A stretch of 64,000 nt of DNA, taken from assembly GCA_963802745.1 (NCBI GenBank), contig CAWDKL010000070.1, forward strand, positions 219,365 through 283,364. The letters run 5' to 3'. The stretch's first letter is position 1. Each line of letters begins with the position of its first letter. The notes beneath the pieces are model-generated. The model made no database searches and was not told the origin of the DNA. It worked only from the letters and a program-made list of their open reading frames with translations. The position numbers and the translations under genes are program-made. This DNA comes from JAJPKK01 sp963802745 (lineage in GTDB: Bacteria > Pseudomonadota > Alphaproteobacteria > Rhizobiales > Xanthobacteraceae). Below, one piece after another: positions 34,864 through 43,794 of this stretch.

Positions 34864-35165
34864 CCCAAGCTTCGCCTCAGGCCGGGAGTGGTGTAGGAGA
34901 CATCGACCATAGCGGATGGCTCGGCTGGCCGCGCATCGTGCCATCCCGAGGTCCCGACGAATAACGGCCTGCTTGGCCAAATCTGTGCCGGGTTTCTGTT
35001 CCAGATCACCATCTCGGGAGACACCGCCTTGCAAGGCGGTGGGCGTCTCATCCGGTGAGGTGGCACAGCGATGCCGTTATTCGAAACGGCGGGTGCGCCA
35101 TGGCCTCCGGCGATTGCGGTCGCGAGCCATGGTCAACGGCGCCGTTCACCCGCCAAGGAGGGTTT
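34864..35165. other. intergenic region with a hairpin
   Basis: No gene seen. A stem (CACCGCCTT with its complement, extended by GAGAC/GTCTC, 35018-35049) lies in it, possibly ending transcription of the serine hydrolase gene. Confidence 0.45.
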
Positions 35166-36264
35166 ATGCGTACCTCTGTTTACGTCATCGTTGCGGCGAT
35201 CGGCTTCGCCGCCCATCCGGCCTTGGCGCAACCCAACCGCACCGCCGCGACGATCTGGAAGGGCGTGCAGGCGGCCTGCAACGCCACCGCCGCGAAGCCG
35301 CCGACGGAGCTCGGCCAGCGCATTGCGCGCACTGCGATCGAGGATTTCACCCGCTTCGGCGGCCATATGATCGATTCGGACGGGCGGCTGTTCCACTTCG
35401 GCCTGACGGAGGCCGAACACGAGGAGGATGACGGCGGCAACCCTCAGGCGCCGCTCGGCCATTTCGGCTGGTGGCAGGTGATGAAATACTGGCGGGCGCT
35501 GTTCGGCGACGATGCGCCCAGCAAGCTCGAGGTGCGCGGCTATCGCGATGCCTCGACGGCGACGCAGGACACCCAAGAGGCGGAACTGCTGCGGACTTCT
35601 GCCGCCGAATTGCTGCGCTTGGCCGACGGTGTTTCCGATCCGGATCTGCGCGAAACCCTGCGGGAGACGGCGTTGCGCGCCGCGATCGTCGATACCTCAT
35701 GGTCCGCGGCCTTCATCAGCTACGTGATCCGGCAGTCGGGCGTGGCGCCGGACGCGTTCCAGTTCGCCAACGCCCATCGCGCTTATATCTACGACGCGTT
35801 CGCGGTGAGCGCGGCCGAATTGAAGCACGATACCCGCGACGGAATCTATCGGGCGTGTCCGCTCCCGACCAAGCCGCGCGTCGGCGATATGATCTGCCAG
35901 CAGCGCGAATCCGCGCTTGCTCGACGCCAGCGACGAGGCGGTGCGCGATCGCATCTGGGCCGAACTCGACGGTCCCGCCGACGCGCGCTCGGTCCGGCGC
36001 ACCCATTGCGAGATCGTCGCGCATGTCGATAAATCTGCGCACAAGGTTTATACCATCGGCGGCAATGTCAATCAGGCCGTGACCGCCAGGAAGATGAAGC
36101 TGAGCCAGAATCTGACATTCCCGGCTTCGCAGAAGGGCAATTGCGGCGGTCCGGGCCAATGGACCTTGCCCCAGCCTGCGAGCGAAGCGCCGCAGGCGCC
36201 GGCCCACGCCAAGAGTTGCTCCCTCAACGACAAGAAATGGTTCGTGCTGCTGCAGTTGCGGTAA
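35166..36264 (+). pseudogene. DUF2272-type exported protein, frameshifted
   Basis: From ATG 35166 (after AAGGAGGG) a signal peptide (VYVIVAAIGFAAHPALAQ) leads to a protein containing DTSWSAAFISYVIRQSG, the mark of DUF2272, an NlpC/CHAP-like fold. At TT 35917-35918 the frame is lost; removing one T gives ESALLDASDEAVRDRIW and about 100 more residues ending KKWFVLLQLR. The rejoined protein would be about 365 residues. The extra base is the only defect I see. It may act on the cell wall. Confidence 0.75.
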
Positions 36265-36438
36265 GCCACCGCACCCGGCGCACGGCGGCATTCTTGACAG
36301 GGCCGGGGCTGGAGCCTTTCGCGGCGGTATCGGGAAATTCAATCCGGTGGTTTTTGGTAAAATTCACGTCACCGGCGACTGCTCGTTCGGGTTTTATCGC
36401 GCGCCGATCGATTTTTGCCATGATTTCGGCGCTGGTGT

Positions 36439-38430
36439 ATGCGCGCCATAATGGGGCACGTGAGCGCGGGGGGGCACAAATTGTTTCCAGGACGCCGGCT
36501 TGATGTTGCGCTGAGGGCAGCCGTGTCGCTGGTTGCCGGCGCATTTTTCGTGAGCCTTTGCGGGGGAATGGACTCACCCGCCCATGCGGCACCTAGCGCC
36601 TGCGACGACGCGGCCGAACTCGCGTTCCTGCCCTCGCCGATCGCGCCGTGGAAGGGCGCTCCGCTTCGCGTCCTCTTCGCTGCGGAGAAGCCCCTGGAGG
36701 GCGAGATGCGGCTGATTGCGCCCGACGGCAGCATTGCGGCGCAATCGCGCGAGCGCCACGGTGGACCGCCGTATTTCTGGTTTGCCGAGATCAAGTCGCC
36801 GGCCGCGGGGACGTGGCATGCGGTCCTCGTGCGCGACCAGGCGCCGAGCGAGTGCAGCACCGTCACGCGTGAAATCAAAGTGCGCCCCAGTGCGCCGCCG
36901 CGGCCCGGTACGGTCCCGGGGAGCACTTGGCCGTTGCGCAATACCTGGAGCCAGGCGACGGAAAACCTGTTTTCGGCTTGGATCGAAAAACTGTTCGACG
37001 ACCCGCTGGATGCGGAGCCGTCATGGACGGCCCTGCACCTGGTGCTGCGGGACCGGTCCCGCAATTTCCTGTTCAATCATTTGGGGCTTGGCGAAGACGA
37101 GATGAAAATCGTCCTGCGTCCCGACTGCGCCGACCTTCCGTACTTCCTGCGCGCCTATTTCGCGTTCAAGATGGGGCTGCCGTTCGGGTTCTCAAAATGC
37201 TCGCGCGGCGGCGGCGGCAAGCCGCCCTATTGCCCGCAATGGTTCAGCATTCAAAATGCCGACGACGCGCGTCCGCCGCCCCCGCCCCCGCCGGTAGCAG
37301 TCGCGATGCCGGGCGCGCCGCCTCCACCGCCTCCTCCTCCGCCGCCTCCGCCGAAACACCTGGGTCTGGTGGGGGGGTTCAGCGATCTGACCCAAATCGT
37401 CTCCGACAGCGTCCACTCCGGTTCCGCCCGGACCGCGCTGAACGATAACAACACCGACTATTATCCGGTGCCGCTCAAGCAGGAGACGCTGCGGCCCGGA
37501 ACCGTGTTTGCCGATCCCTACGGGCACATCTTGATGATCGTGCAGCGCCTGCCGCAGACGGACACCGCGGCGGGCGTCATTCTCGCCGTCAACGGCCAGC
37601 CCGACGGCACGGTCGCGCGCAAGCGCTTTTGGCGCGGCAATTTTCTGTTCGCGCAGAACCCCGCGCTCGGGGGCCCCGGCTTCAAGCGATTCCGGCCGGT
37701 TGTGTTGGGCAAGAACGGCGTGTTGCGACGAGTCAGTAACGACGAAATTGCAAAAAATCCGCAATATGCCGATTTTTCGCTCGAGCAGTCGCGGCTCAGT
37801 GTCGAGGACTTTTATGACCGCATGGACGACGTGATGTCGCCGTCGCCGCTCGATCCCTTGCGCGCCATGAAGGAGGTGATCGCGTCGATCGAAGAGCAAG
37901 TGAAGACGCGCGTCACGTCGGTCGAAAACGGCCGAAAGTTCCTCAACAGCGCGCGCAGCGAGGCGAACATGCCGGACGGCGCCGCCATCTTCGAAACCAG
38001 CGGCGCGTGGGAAGATTTTTCGACGCCGTCGCGGGATCTGCGGCTGTTGATCGCGATCGACGTGGTGCGCGGGTTTCCGGATCGGGTCGCACGGCGGCCG
38101 GAGCGATACGCGATGCCGAAGGACAAGAGCGTCGCCGAGGTTCAGGCCGAATTGCGGGACGTGCTTGCGACGGAACTGGCGACACGCAAATTCTCCTATC
38201 CGCGCAGCGACGGCTCCGCCTGGACGCTTGCGCTCAAGGATGTCGTCGATCGAGCGGCGGACCTTGAGATTGCATACAACCCGAACGACTGCGTCGAGTT
38301 CCGCTGGGGCGCGCCGCCCGAAAGCGACGAGGCCGCGACCTGCAAGCGCCACGCGTCGCCTGCCCAGCACGCCAAGATGGCAAAGTACCGCGCCTGGTTC
38401 CACGAGCGCCGGCGACCGCCGCGGGCTTAG
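36439..38430 (+). CDS. large exported protein with a polyproline linker, cysteine-peptidase-like
   Basis: A 663-residue protein with an N-terminal export segment (VALRAAVSLVAGAFFVSL). Residues about 30-170 form an extracellular-type domain; RPDCADLPYFLRAYFAFKMG has a Cys in a helix start like transglutaminase or NlpC-type nucleophiles. A Pro-only stretch lies at about 290-305. Then GTVFADPYGHILMIVQRL supplies a His typical of the same fold. A 200-residue helical C-terminus follows. The peptidase reading is inference from motif spacing. It follows the DUF2272 gene by 174 bp. Confidence 0.65.
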   Translation: MRAIMGHVSAGGHKLFPGRRLDVALRAAVSLVAGAFFVSLCGGMDSPAHAAPSACDDAAELAFLPSPIAPWKGAPLRVLFAAEKPLEGEMRLIAPDGSIAAQSRERHGGPPYFWFAEIKSPAAGTWHAVLVRDQAPSECSTVTREIKVRPSAPPRPGTVPGSTWPLRNTWSQATENLFSAWIEKLFDDPLDAEPSWTALHLVLRDRSRNFLFNHLGLGEDEMKIVLRPDCADLPYFLRAYFAFKMGLPFGFSKCSRGGGGKPPYCPQWFSIQNADDARPPPPPPPVAVAMPGAPPPPPPPPPPPPKHLGLVGGFSDLTQIVSDSVHSGSARTALNDNNTDYYPVPLKQETLRPGTVFADPYGHILMIVQRLPQTDTAAGVILAVNGQPDGTVARKRFWRGNFLFAQNPALGGPGFKRFRPVVLGKNGVLRRVSNDEIAKNPQYADFSLEQSRLSVEDFYDRMDDVMSPSPLDPLRAMKEVIASIEEQVKTRVTSVENGRKFLNSARSEANMPDGAAIFETSGAWEDFSTPSRDLRLLIAIDVVRGFPDRVARRPERYAMPKDKSVAEVQAELRDVLATELATRKFSYPRSDGSAWTLALKDVVDRAADLEIAYNPNDCVEFRWGAPPESDEAATCKRHASPAQHAKMAKYRAWFHERRRPPRA

Positions 38431-38465
38431 CGGGGAGGTTCCTGAGGCGGAAGAACTGCGGACCA

Positions 38466-38624
38466 ATGGACGACGCTGTGCTGCGAGACATCGCATTCGT
38501 CAGCGACGGTATTGAAACCATGCGCCTGTCCGGTTCAGCCGGCGGAGAAAAATGCTCCGCGGAAGGAACCATCCCCCCGATGCCCGCTGACGCGCGCGGT
38601 CGCTTTGGTGCCATGTTGAAGTAG
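38466..38624 (+). pseudogene. ModA-like gene relic, 3' part with internal deletion
   Basis: A 52-codon open stretch reads DDAVLRDIAFVSDGIETMRL, aligning with KDAVLPNITFAPDGVETMRR of the intact gene at 24914. It then jumps to SGSAGGEKCSAEGTIPP, matching TGPAGREKFAADGILPP at that gene's very end. About 60 residues between are missing. It is a second decayed copy, independent of the relic at 28280. Confidence 0.7.
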
Positions 38625-38741
38625 AACCTGTGTTTTTTTGCGAGACCCGTGCGAGAAACCGTACCTTTATACTTCCGTGCTTATGTGGGCACCCACAGGA
38701 AAGTTGTTTTGTAAGGTGCCTCCGTGATCCGTCGAGGACTG

Positions 38742-38787
38742 ACGGTCAACGCGCATGATTGACAGATATACGGTCAACCCGTATAGT
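38742..38787 (+). promoter_or_regulatory. sigma-70-type promoter with operator for brnT
   Basis: TTGACA (38759-38764), a 17-bp spacer and TATAGT (38782-38787) form a near-consensus promoter. A perfect inverted repeat, TATACGG-5-CCGTATA (38767-38785), covers the spacer and part of the -10, where a repressor would block polymerase. The 9-bp sequence ACGGTCAAC also occurs twice (38742-38750 and 38770-38778). The brnT start follows about 25 bp later. Confidence 0.7.
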
Positions 38788-38811
38788 CATCTGCCGGGTT
38801 GAGGATTGCCG

Positions 38812-39087
38812 TTGCCACCTTTATTCGATCCGACCAAAGACGCCGAGAACCAGAAAAGCCACGGTCTGTCTCTGGCTTTTGGCGAAAATGTGCTGGCCGA
38901 TCCTCATTACGTTGAAGTGCTTGATGACCGGTTCAACTATGGCGAAGAGCGTTGGAACGTGCTCGGCATCGTGGATGGCAAGGTCTATGTGGCGACGTAT
39001 ACCGACCGAGAGGAAGGAATTCGCTTCATCTCCGTTCGGGCTGCGACAAGACGCGAGGCCGATCATTACTTTCGGACGCGTGGCTAA
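38812..39087 (+). CDS. brnT: BrnT-family ribonuclease toxin
   Basis: A 91-residue toxin of the BrnT (RelE-fold ribonuclease) family: LFDPTKDAENQKSHGLSLAF, then RWNVLGIVDGKVYVATYTDR and FISVRAATRREADHYF. The ER/R-rich C-terminus holds residues typical of the active site. The start is TTG; GAGGA at 38801-38805 favours TTG 38812 over the TTG at 38806. It is 17 bp upstream of an Xre-type antitoxin and behind a promoter with a built-in operator. The base composition is less GC-rich than the surroundings. Confidence 0.85.
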   Translation: MPPLFDPTKDAENQKSHGLSLAFGENVLADPHYVEVLDDRFNYGEERWNVLGIVDGKVYVATYTDREEGIRFISVRAATRREADHYFRTRG

Positions 39088-39104
39088 TCGAAGGGGCAAC
39101 GAGA

Positions 39105-39359
39105 ATGGACGATACGGCAGAGAACGAAATGAGCGAAGCCATGTTGAATAGGATGCAACAGCCGCCGCTCGCCAAACGGGCCCGCACCATCTCAGGCCTC
39201 AGCCAAAACGAATTTGCTCGAGTTTATGGTATACCAATTGGAACAATTCGCGATTGGGAGCAAGGCAGGGCCGTGCCCGACGCGGCCGCGCTGGCGTATC
39301 TTACGGCAATTGCCAATGACGCCAAGGCTGTAGCAAGAGCTTACGGAGCAGCGGCATAA
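39105..39359 (+). CDS. Xre-type helix-turn-helix antitoxin partner of BrnT
   Basis: An 84-residue protein with a C-terminal helix-turn-helix (GLSQNEFARVYGIPIGTIRD, WEQGRAVPD). This is the form of DNA-binding antitoxin that replaces BrnA in many alphaproteobacterial BrnT operons. By role it neutralises BrnT and binds the operator at 38767-38785. ATG 39105 is the only start that leaves the fold complete without reaching into brnT. Confidence 0.82.
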   Translation: MDDTAENEMSEAMLNRMQQPPLAKRARTISGLSQNEFARVYGIPIGTIRDWEQGRAVPDAAALAYLTAIANDAKAVARAYGAAA

Positions 39360-39414
39360 TCATCTCGAAGAACGCGCGCGCAATCAAAATGCAGCTCGTG
39401 TGATTGGCTCGGTT

Positions 39415-39825
39415 TCATCCGCTGCTTGCGATCTTCTCCCGCGCGGCCCCGGCCAGGAACGCCGACCGCGTCAAGCCGCGCGCGGCGGCGGCCTCGTCAA
39501 TGGCGGCGAGAAGGCCGGCGTCGATCGACAGATTGGCTTTGGCAGGGCGGCCGAGGTCGATCAGCAACGGCACGATCGCAAGCGCGGCGCCCGCCGCGAT
39601 GGCCGCGGCGATCTCCGGATCGGCGCGCAACGCTTCGGCCGATCGCGGCGCGGGGAGTTCCTCGCCATCGGCGATCGCGTCCTCGGCCCACAGCCGCACG
39701 GCCTCGATCGCATGGTGCAGTGCGTCGTCGGTCGTGGCGCCTCCCGACGTGCAGCCCGGAAGGTCGGGCACGATCACCCCATAGGCACCAGCCTCGCCAT
39801 CCACCAACGCAACATACCGCGTCAT
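39415..39825 (-). CDS. HicB-family antitoxin with ribbon-helix-helix C-terminus
   Basis: A 136-residue long-form HicB. The RNase-H-like part reads YVALVDGEAGAYGVIVPDLP and GCTSGGATTDDALHHAIEAV. A C-terminal RHH DNA-binding part is KANLSIDAGLLAAIDEAAAA. It would neutralise a HicA toxin, but only a possible C-terminal stub of one remains upstream (39839-39904). Confidence 0.83.
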   Translation of the reverse strand: MTRYVALVDGEAGAYGVIVPDLPGCTSGGATTDDALHHAIEAVRLWAEDAIADGEELPAPRSAEALRADPEIAAAIAAGAALAIVPLLIDLGRPAKANLSIDAGLLAAIDEAAAARGLTRSAFLAGAAREKIASSG

Positions 39826-39838
39826 TTGCGTCCTTCCC

Positions 39839-39904
39839 TCAGTCGCGCCAGCCCGCGCACTTTGCGATGGTCCGCGCCACGCCGGGCGAAAGGATCCGGT
39901 GCCG
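39839..39904 (-). pseudogene. possible HicA C-terminal stub
   Basis: Directly upstream of hicB, the minus strand reads RILSPGVARTIAKCAGW before a stop. This fits the last helix of HicA toxins (PGTLRAIIRQAG-like). Nothing of the catalytic His region precedes it. The call rests on position and a short match. Confidence 0.35.
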
Positions 39905-39918
39905 CGCCGGTGCGGCCC

Positions 39919-40662
39919 CTACCCCTCCTTCTCCCCATAAGTCGCGCGCGAAATATCCGGCACCGGAATGCCCCCGTCGATCGCCCGGCAGCGGATGTCC
40001 TCGGCCTTGGCCTTGGTCTCCGCGAGCGCCAGCACTTCGAGGATGCGCGCGCGCGGGATGAAGCAGACGCCGGTGTCGTCGGCGACCACGAGATCGCCGG
40101 GCTCGACCCGGACCTCGCCGATCTGCACGGCGCCGTTGATCTCGACGGTTTCGAGCCGCCATTTGCCGGTAATCGGGCTGATTTCGCTCGACCACAACGG
40201 ATAGCCGACGCTGCGCGAATGCGCGACGTCGCGGATGCCGCCCATCACGATGGCGCCGGCCTCGCCCTGGCGCTTGCCGGTCTGCGCCGAGATGCCGCCC
40301 ATGTTGGAGAGGCCGGCCACCCCCTGGATCACCAGCACGTCGCCGGGGCTCGCCAGATTATGCGCTTCGAACTCCGCCATCCGGTTGACGCTGGCGCGCG
40401 CTCCGGCGAGCGGGTCGATGCGCTGCAGGATGTTGCGCAGCGTCAGTGCCGGCCCCACCATCACGGTGCCCGGAATGGTCGGCCGCAGCACCGAGGCGCC
40501 GATCACGCCGGGCGCGATGCCGAGCTCGTCCATGGCATCCGAGATGACGCCGGTCGGATCGCCGATCGCCGCAAAGCGCGCCACCGCGCCAGCGGGCGGC
40601 GGGGGCACGGTCATGAGGCGGATGCGGTCCGGCGCGATGCGTCCGGTCAGGCGCTTCTCCAT
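39919..40662 (-). CDS. RraA-family protein (HMG/CHA aldolase or RNase E regulator type)
   Basis: A 247-residue protein of the RraA fold. VVAD-type and IVMGGIRDVAHSRSVGYPLW carry the conserved Gly-x-Arg-Asp of the metal/pyruvate site. SDAMDELGIAPGVIGASVLR and VEPGDLVVADDTGVCFIP are also family blocks. Members are either 4-hydroxy-4-methyl-2-oxoglutarate-type aldolases or, rarely, RNase E inhibitors. Its place 32 bp after a Bug binding-protein gene suggests a catabolic role. ATG 40662 (MEKRLTG). Confidence 0.85.
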   Translation of the reverse strand: MEKRLTGRIAPDRIRLMTVPPPPAGAVARFAAIGDPTGVISDAMDELGIAPGVIGASVLRPTIPGTVMVGPALTLRNILQRIDPLAGARASVNRMAEFEAHNLASPGDVLVIQGVAGLSNMGGISAQTGKRQGEAGAIVMGGIRDVAHSRSVGYPLWSSEISPITGKWRLETVEINGAVQIGEVRVEPGDLVVADDTGVCFIPRARILEVLALAETKAKAEDIRCRAIDGGIPVPDISRATYGEKEG

Positions 40663-40694
40663 GGGGCGGCGTCTCCGTTGTGGGCTTTCGGCGG

Positions 40695-41694
40695 TCAATC
40701 GAGCCGGATATTGGCGTTGCGGATCACCGCCGACAAGCGCGCGGTTTCGTCCCGAAGGAAGGCCGCGAATTCCGCCGGTCCGAGGTCGCCGGGCTCGGCG
40801 CCCTCGCCGGAAAGTTTTGCACGCACCGCCGGATCGGCGAGCAGGTCCCGCACCGCGGCGGCCAGCCGCGCGATCACGGGCTCCGGCGTCTTTGCCGGCG
40901 CCAGCAGGCCGTACCAGGTGCCGAATGTCAGCGGTACGCCGGCCTCCCGGAAGGTCGGAACCTCCGGCAGCAGCCCCAGCCGCTGCTGCGACCCGATCGC
41001 CAGCGCTCGCATGCTGCCGCCCTGGACCGGCCCCAGCACCTGCACGACGCTTGGAAACAACAGCTGCACCGCATTGGTGATGACGCCGAGCGCCGCGGGT
41101 CCGCCGCCGCCCCCATAGGGCACGTTCACCATCTTGGTTCCGGTGAGGAACTGGAACAGCTCCGCCACCAGATGCGGGCTCGAACCGGTCCCATAGGAGG
41201 CGTAATTGAGCACACCCGGCCGTGCCTTGGCATAGGCGATGAGTTCGCCGAGATCCTTCACCGGCAGCGCCGGATTGATCACCAGGATGGTGGGCGTGCT
41301 GGCGACCAGGGCGATCGGCGCGAGGTCGCGCAGCGGATCGAACGGCAGGTTGCGATAGAGCGACGGATTGGCCACCAGGCCGAAGCTCGCCATCAGCAGC
41401 GTATAGCCGTCCGGCCGCGCCCGCACCGCGGCCAGCGTGCCGACATTGGTATTGGCGCCGGGCCGGTTGAGCGGCACGAACGGCTGTTTGAGGCGCTGCG
41501 TCAACCCGTCGGCCACGAGCCGCGCCGCCAGATCGGTAGCGCCGCCGACCGCGAACGGCACGATGATGTCGACCGGGTGGGCCGGGTAGGATTCCTGCGC
41601 GGTGGCCGGGATTGCCGGGAGCACCGCGGCGAGCGCCGCCACTGGCCAGCCGGCGGATGGCGGACCGCACGGCGGCGCACGTGGTGTGCCCCAT
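40695..41694 (-). CDS. Bug-family (TctC-like) periplasmic substrate-binding protein, signal peptide frameshifted
   Basis: A roughly 330-residue binding protein: YPAHPVDIIVPFAVGGATDL, PDGYTLLM, YGTGSSPHLVAELFQFL and VPTFREAGVPLTFGTWYGLL. The main frame opens at GTG 41642 in the middle of the signal peptide. ATG 41694 (MGHTTCAAVRSAIRRLA) supplies the missing positive N-terminus if one base is restored near 41645. It is probably co-transcribed with the RraA gene; no transporter membrane genes are present. Confidence 0.85.
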
Positions 41695-42130
41695 ATGGAG
41701 CCGCGAGGGGATCGAAGCGTCCGGTGCCTGCGTCATCGGATCGTGATGTCCTCAATAGCGCGGAGGCTGCACGGCGGCGGCGTTGGGCCTTTGCGTGCAC
41801 CCGTGCACCCAAAGCGGCTTGCCTGGCGTCGGAGCGGCCGTCAGACCGAATTGCGATCACGTCGCAACGCTTGGCGTCATTGGCCAGGCTTGTCCAGGCC
41901 ATCGTGCGCTGACGCGCGCCTTCAATCCAGCAGGTGTAAGTCCTCAAATACCTACTACGGCCCGTTAACCGACCATAGCTGCGTCATCATGAGATGCGGG
42001 TAGGGCAGCAACGGAAGGTGACGGAGTCGTCACGTAACACAAGTAAACGAGATTCGGCCACGCTGACTGGCGAGCCTGCAAATGGTCCAGCTTAAGCGAC
42101 GAGCTTCACTCGGTGGCGACGGGCGAAGTC
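41695..42130. other. intergenic region between a Bug gene and ctaD
   Basis: About 430 bp with no gene I can support. It includes a short palindrome GGCCAGGCTTGTCCAGGCC (41886-41904) related to the dispersed family cores. Confidence 0.5.
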
Positions 42131-42166
42131 GTTGCAGCCGGCGCCCGCTGGTGCGCCGGCTGCAAC
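42131..42166 (-). terminator. hairpin downstream of ctaD
   Basis: Perfect 14-bp arms GTTGCAGCCGGCGC (42131-42144) and their complement (42153-42166) with an 8-nt loop, 20 bp beyond the ctaD stop. No T-run follows, so it may stabilise the 3' end rather than terminate. Confidence 0.6.
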
Positions 42167-42186
42167 ACGGGCAAGCGATCCCGCGG

Positions 42187-43794
42187 TTATTTGATCAGCG
42201 GCAGCCGCTCGAACTGATGGAACGGCGGCGGTGAGGACAAGGTCCATTCCAGGGTCGTGGCACCCGCGCCCCACGGGTTGTCTCCCGCCTTGACCTTGCG
42301 TGCGAAGGCTTGGGCGAAATTATAGAAGAATATCCCGAGCCCGATGGCGAACACATAGGCGCCCATGGACGAGATGAAATTCCATCCCGCATAGGCGTCC
42401 GGATAGTCCGCATAACGGCGCGGCATGCCGGCCAGGCCGAGGAAGTGCTGCGGGAAGAAGATCATGTTGGCGCCGATGAACGCCACCCAGAAGTGCAGCT
42501 TTCCGAGCTTTTCCGAGTACATGTATCCGCTCATCTTCGGGAACCAGTAATACCACCCGGCGAAAATCCCGAAGGTGGCGCCGATCGACATGGTGTAGTG
42601 GAAGTGGGCGACCACGTAGTAGGTTTCCTGCAGCACGCGGTCGATTGCCGCATTGGCGAGCACCACCCCGGTGACGCCGCCGACCGTGAACAGGAAGATG
42701 AAGCCGATCGCCCACAGCATCGGGGTCTTGAACTCGATCGAACCGCCCCACATGGTGGCGATCCACGAGAATATCTTCACTCCGGTCGGCACCGCGATCA
42801 CCATGGTGGCGGCGACGAAATAGGCCTGCGCGCCGCTCGACATGCCGACGGTGTACATATGGTGCGCCCACACGATAAAGCCGATGGCGCCGATCGCTAC
42901 CATCGCATAGGCCATGCCGAGATAGCCGAACACCGGCTTGTGGCTGAAGGTTGAGACGATCTGGCTGACGATGCCGAAGGCCGGCAGGATCAGCACGTAG
43001 ACCTCCGGGTGGCCGAAGAACCAGAACAGGTGCTGGAACAGCAGCGGATCGCCGCCGTAGTTGGGATCGAAGAAGGCGGTACCGAAATTGCGGTCGGTCA
43101 GCAGCATCGTGATGGCGCCGGCGAGGACGGGCAGCGACAGCAGCAGCAAGAACACCGTCACCAGGATCGACCACACGAACAGCGGCATCTTGTGCATGGT
43201 CATGCCGGGCGCCCGCATGTTGAAGATCGTGGTGATGAAGTTGATGGATCCGAGAATCGACGAGGCGCCGGCAAGGTGCAGCGCGAGGATGCCGAAATCC
43301 ACGGCCGGACCGGGATGGCCCGTCAGCGACGACAGCGGCGCGTAGATGGTCCACCCGGCGCCGACGCCATTGGATCCGGGGGGACCCTCGACGAACATCG
43401 AGATCACCAGCAGCGATATCGCGGCGGGCAGCAGCCAGAACGAAATGTTGTTCATGCGCGGAAACGCCATGTCGGGCGCACCGATCATGATCGGCACGAA
43501 CCAATTGCCGAAGCCGCCGATCAGGGCCGGCATGATCATGAAGAACACCATGATCAGGCCGTGGGCGGTCACGAAGACATTGAAGGTGTGCGGGTTCGAG
43601 AAAATCTGCATGCCCGGATGCTGCAATTCCATGCGCATGCCGATCGACAGCATGCCGCCGATGAGCCCGGCGATCATGGCGAACACAAGGTACATCGTGC
43701 CGATATCCTTGTGGTTGGTCGAATAGACAAATCGTCGCCATCCGTGCGGATGATCATGGTGTGTAATGGCGCTATGAGCGACCGGCATATCCAT
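42187..43794 (-). CDS. ctaD: cytochrome c oxidase subunit I (aa3-type)
   Basis: A 535-residue, 12-helix subunit holding haem a and the haem a3-CuB centre. The ligands are visible: HGLIMVFF, WFFGHPEVYVLILPAFG (His and the Tyr crosslink) and ETYYVVAHFHYTMSIGA. The K and D channel residues are in place (NNISFWLL, GFIVWAHHMYTVGMSSGA). ATG 43794 (MDMPVAHSAITHH) follows GAGGGC. It stands alone: no ctaC, ctaB, ctaG or ctaE gene is adjacent, which is unusual. A FixK/FNR-type box lies about 250 bp upstream. Confidence 0.95.
   Translation of the reverse strand: MDMPVAHSAITHHDHPHGWRRFVYSTNHKDIGTMYLVFAMIAGLIGGMLSIGMRMELQHPGMQIFSNPHTFNVFVTAHGLIMVFFMIMPALIGGFGNWFVPIMIGAPDMAFPRMNNISFWLLPAAISLLVISMFVEGPPGSNGVGAGWTIYAPLSSLTGHPGPAVDFGILALHLAGASSILGSINFITTIFNMRAPGMTMHKMPLFVWSILVTVFLLLLSLPVLAGAITMLLTDRNFGTAFFDPNYGGDPLLFQHLFWFFGHPEVYVLILPAFGIVSQIVSTFSHKPVFGYLGMAYAMVAIGAIGFIVWAHHMYTVGMSSGAQAYFVAATMVIAVPTGVKIFSWIATMWGGSIEFKTPMLWAIGFIFLFTVGGVTGVVLANAAIDRVLQETYYVVAHFHYTMSIGATFGIFAGWYYWFPKMSGYMYSEKLGKLHFWVAFIGANMIFFPQHFLGLAGMPRRYADYPDAYAGWNFISSMGAYVFAIGLGIFFYNFAQAFARKVKAGDNPWGAGATTLEWTLSSPPPFHQFERLPLIK

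Noticed and set aside
37270..37360. A CCG/CCT-rich tract that resembles a tandem repeat
   Set aside because: It encodes the polyproline linker of the exported protein in frame and shows no regular repeat unit at DNA level.
42320..43741. A long minus-strand frame inside ctaD
   Set aside because: It is an out-of-frame reading of ctaD, which shows all haem and copper ligands in the true frame.
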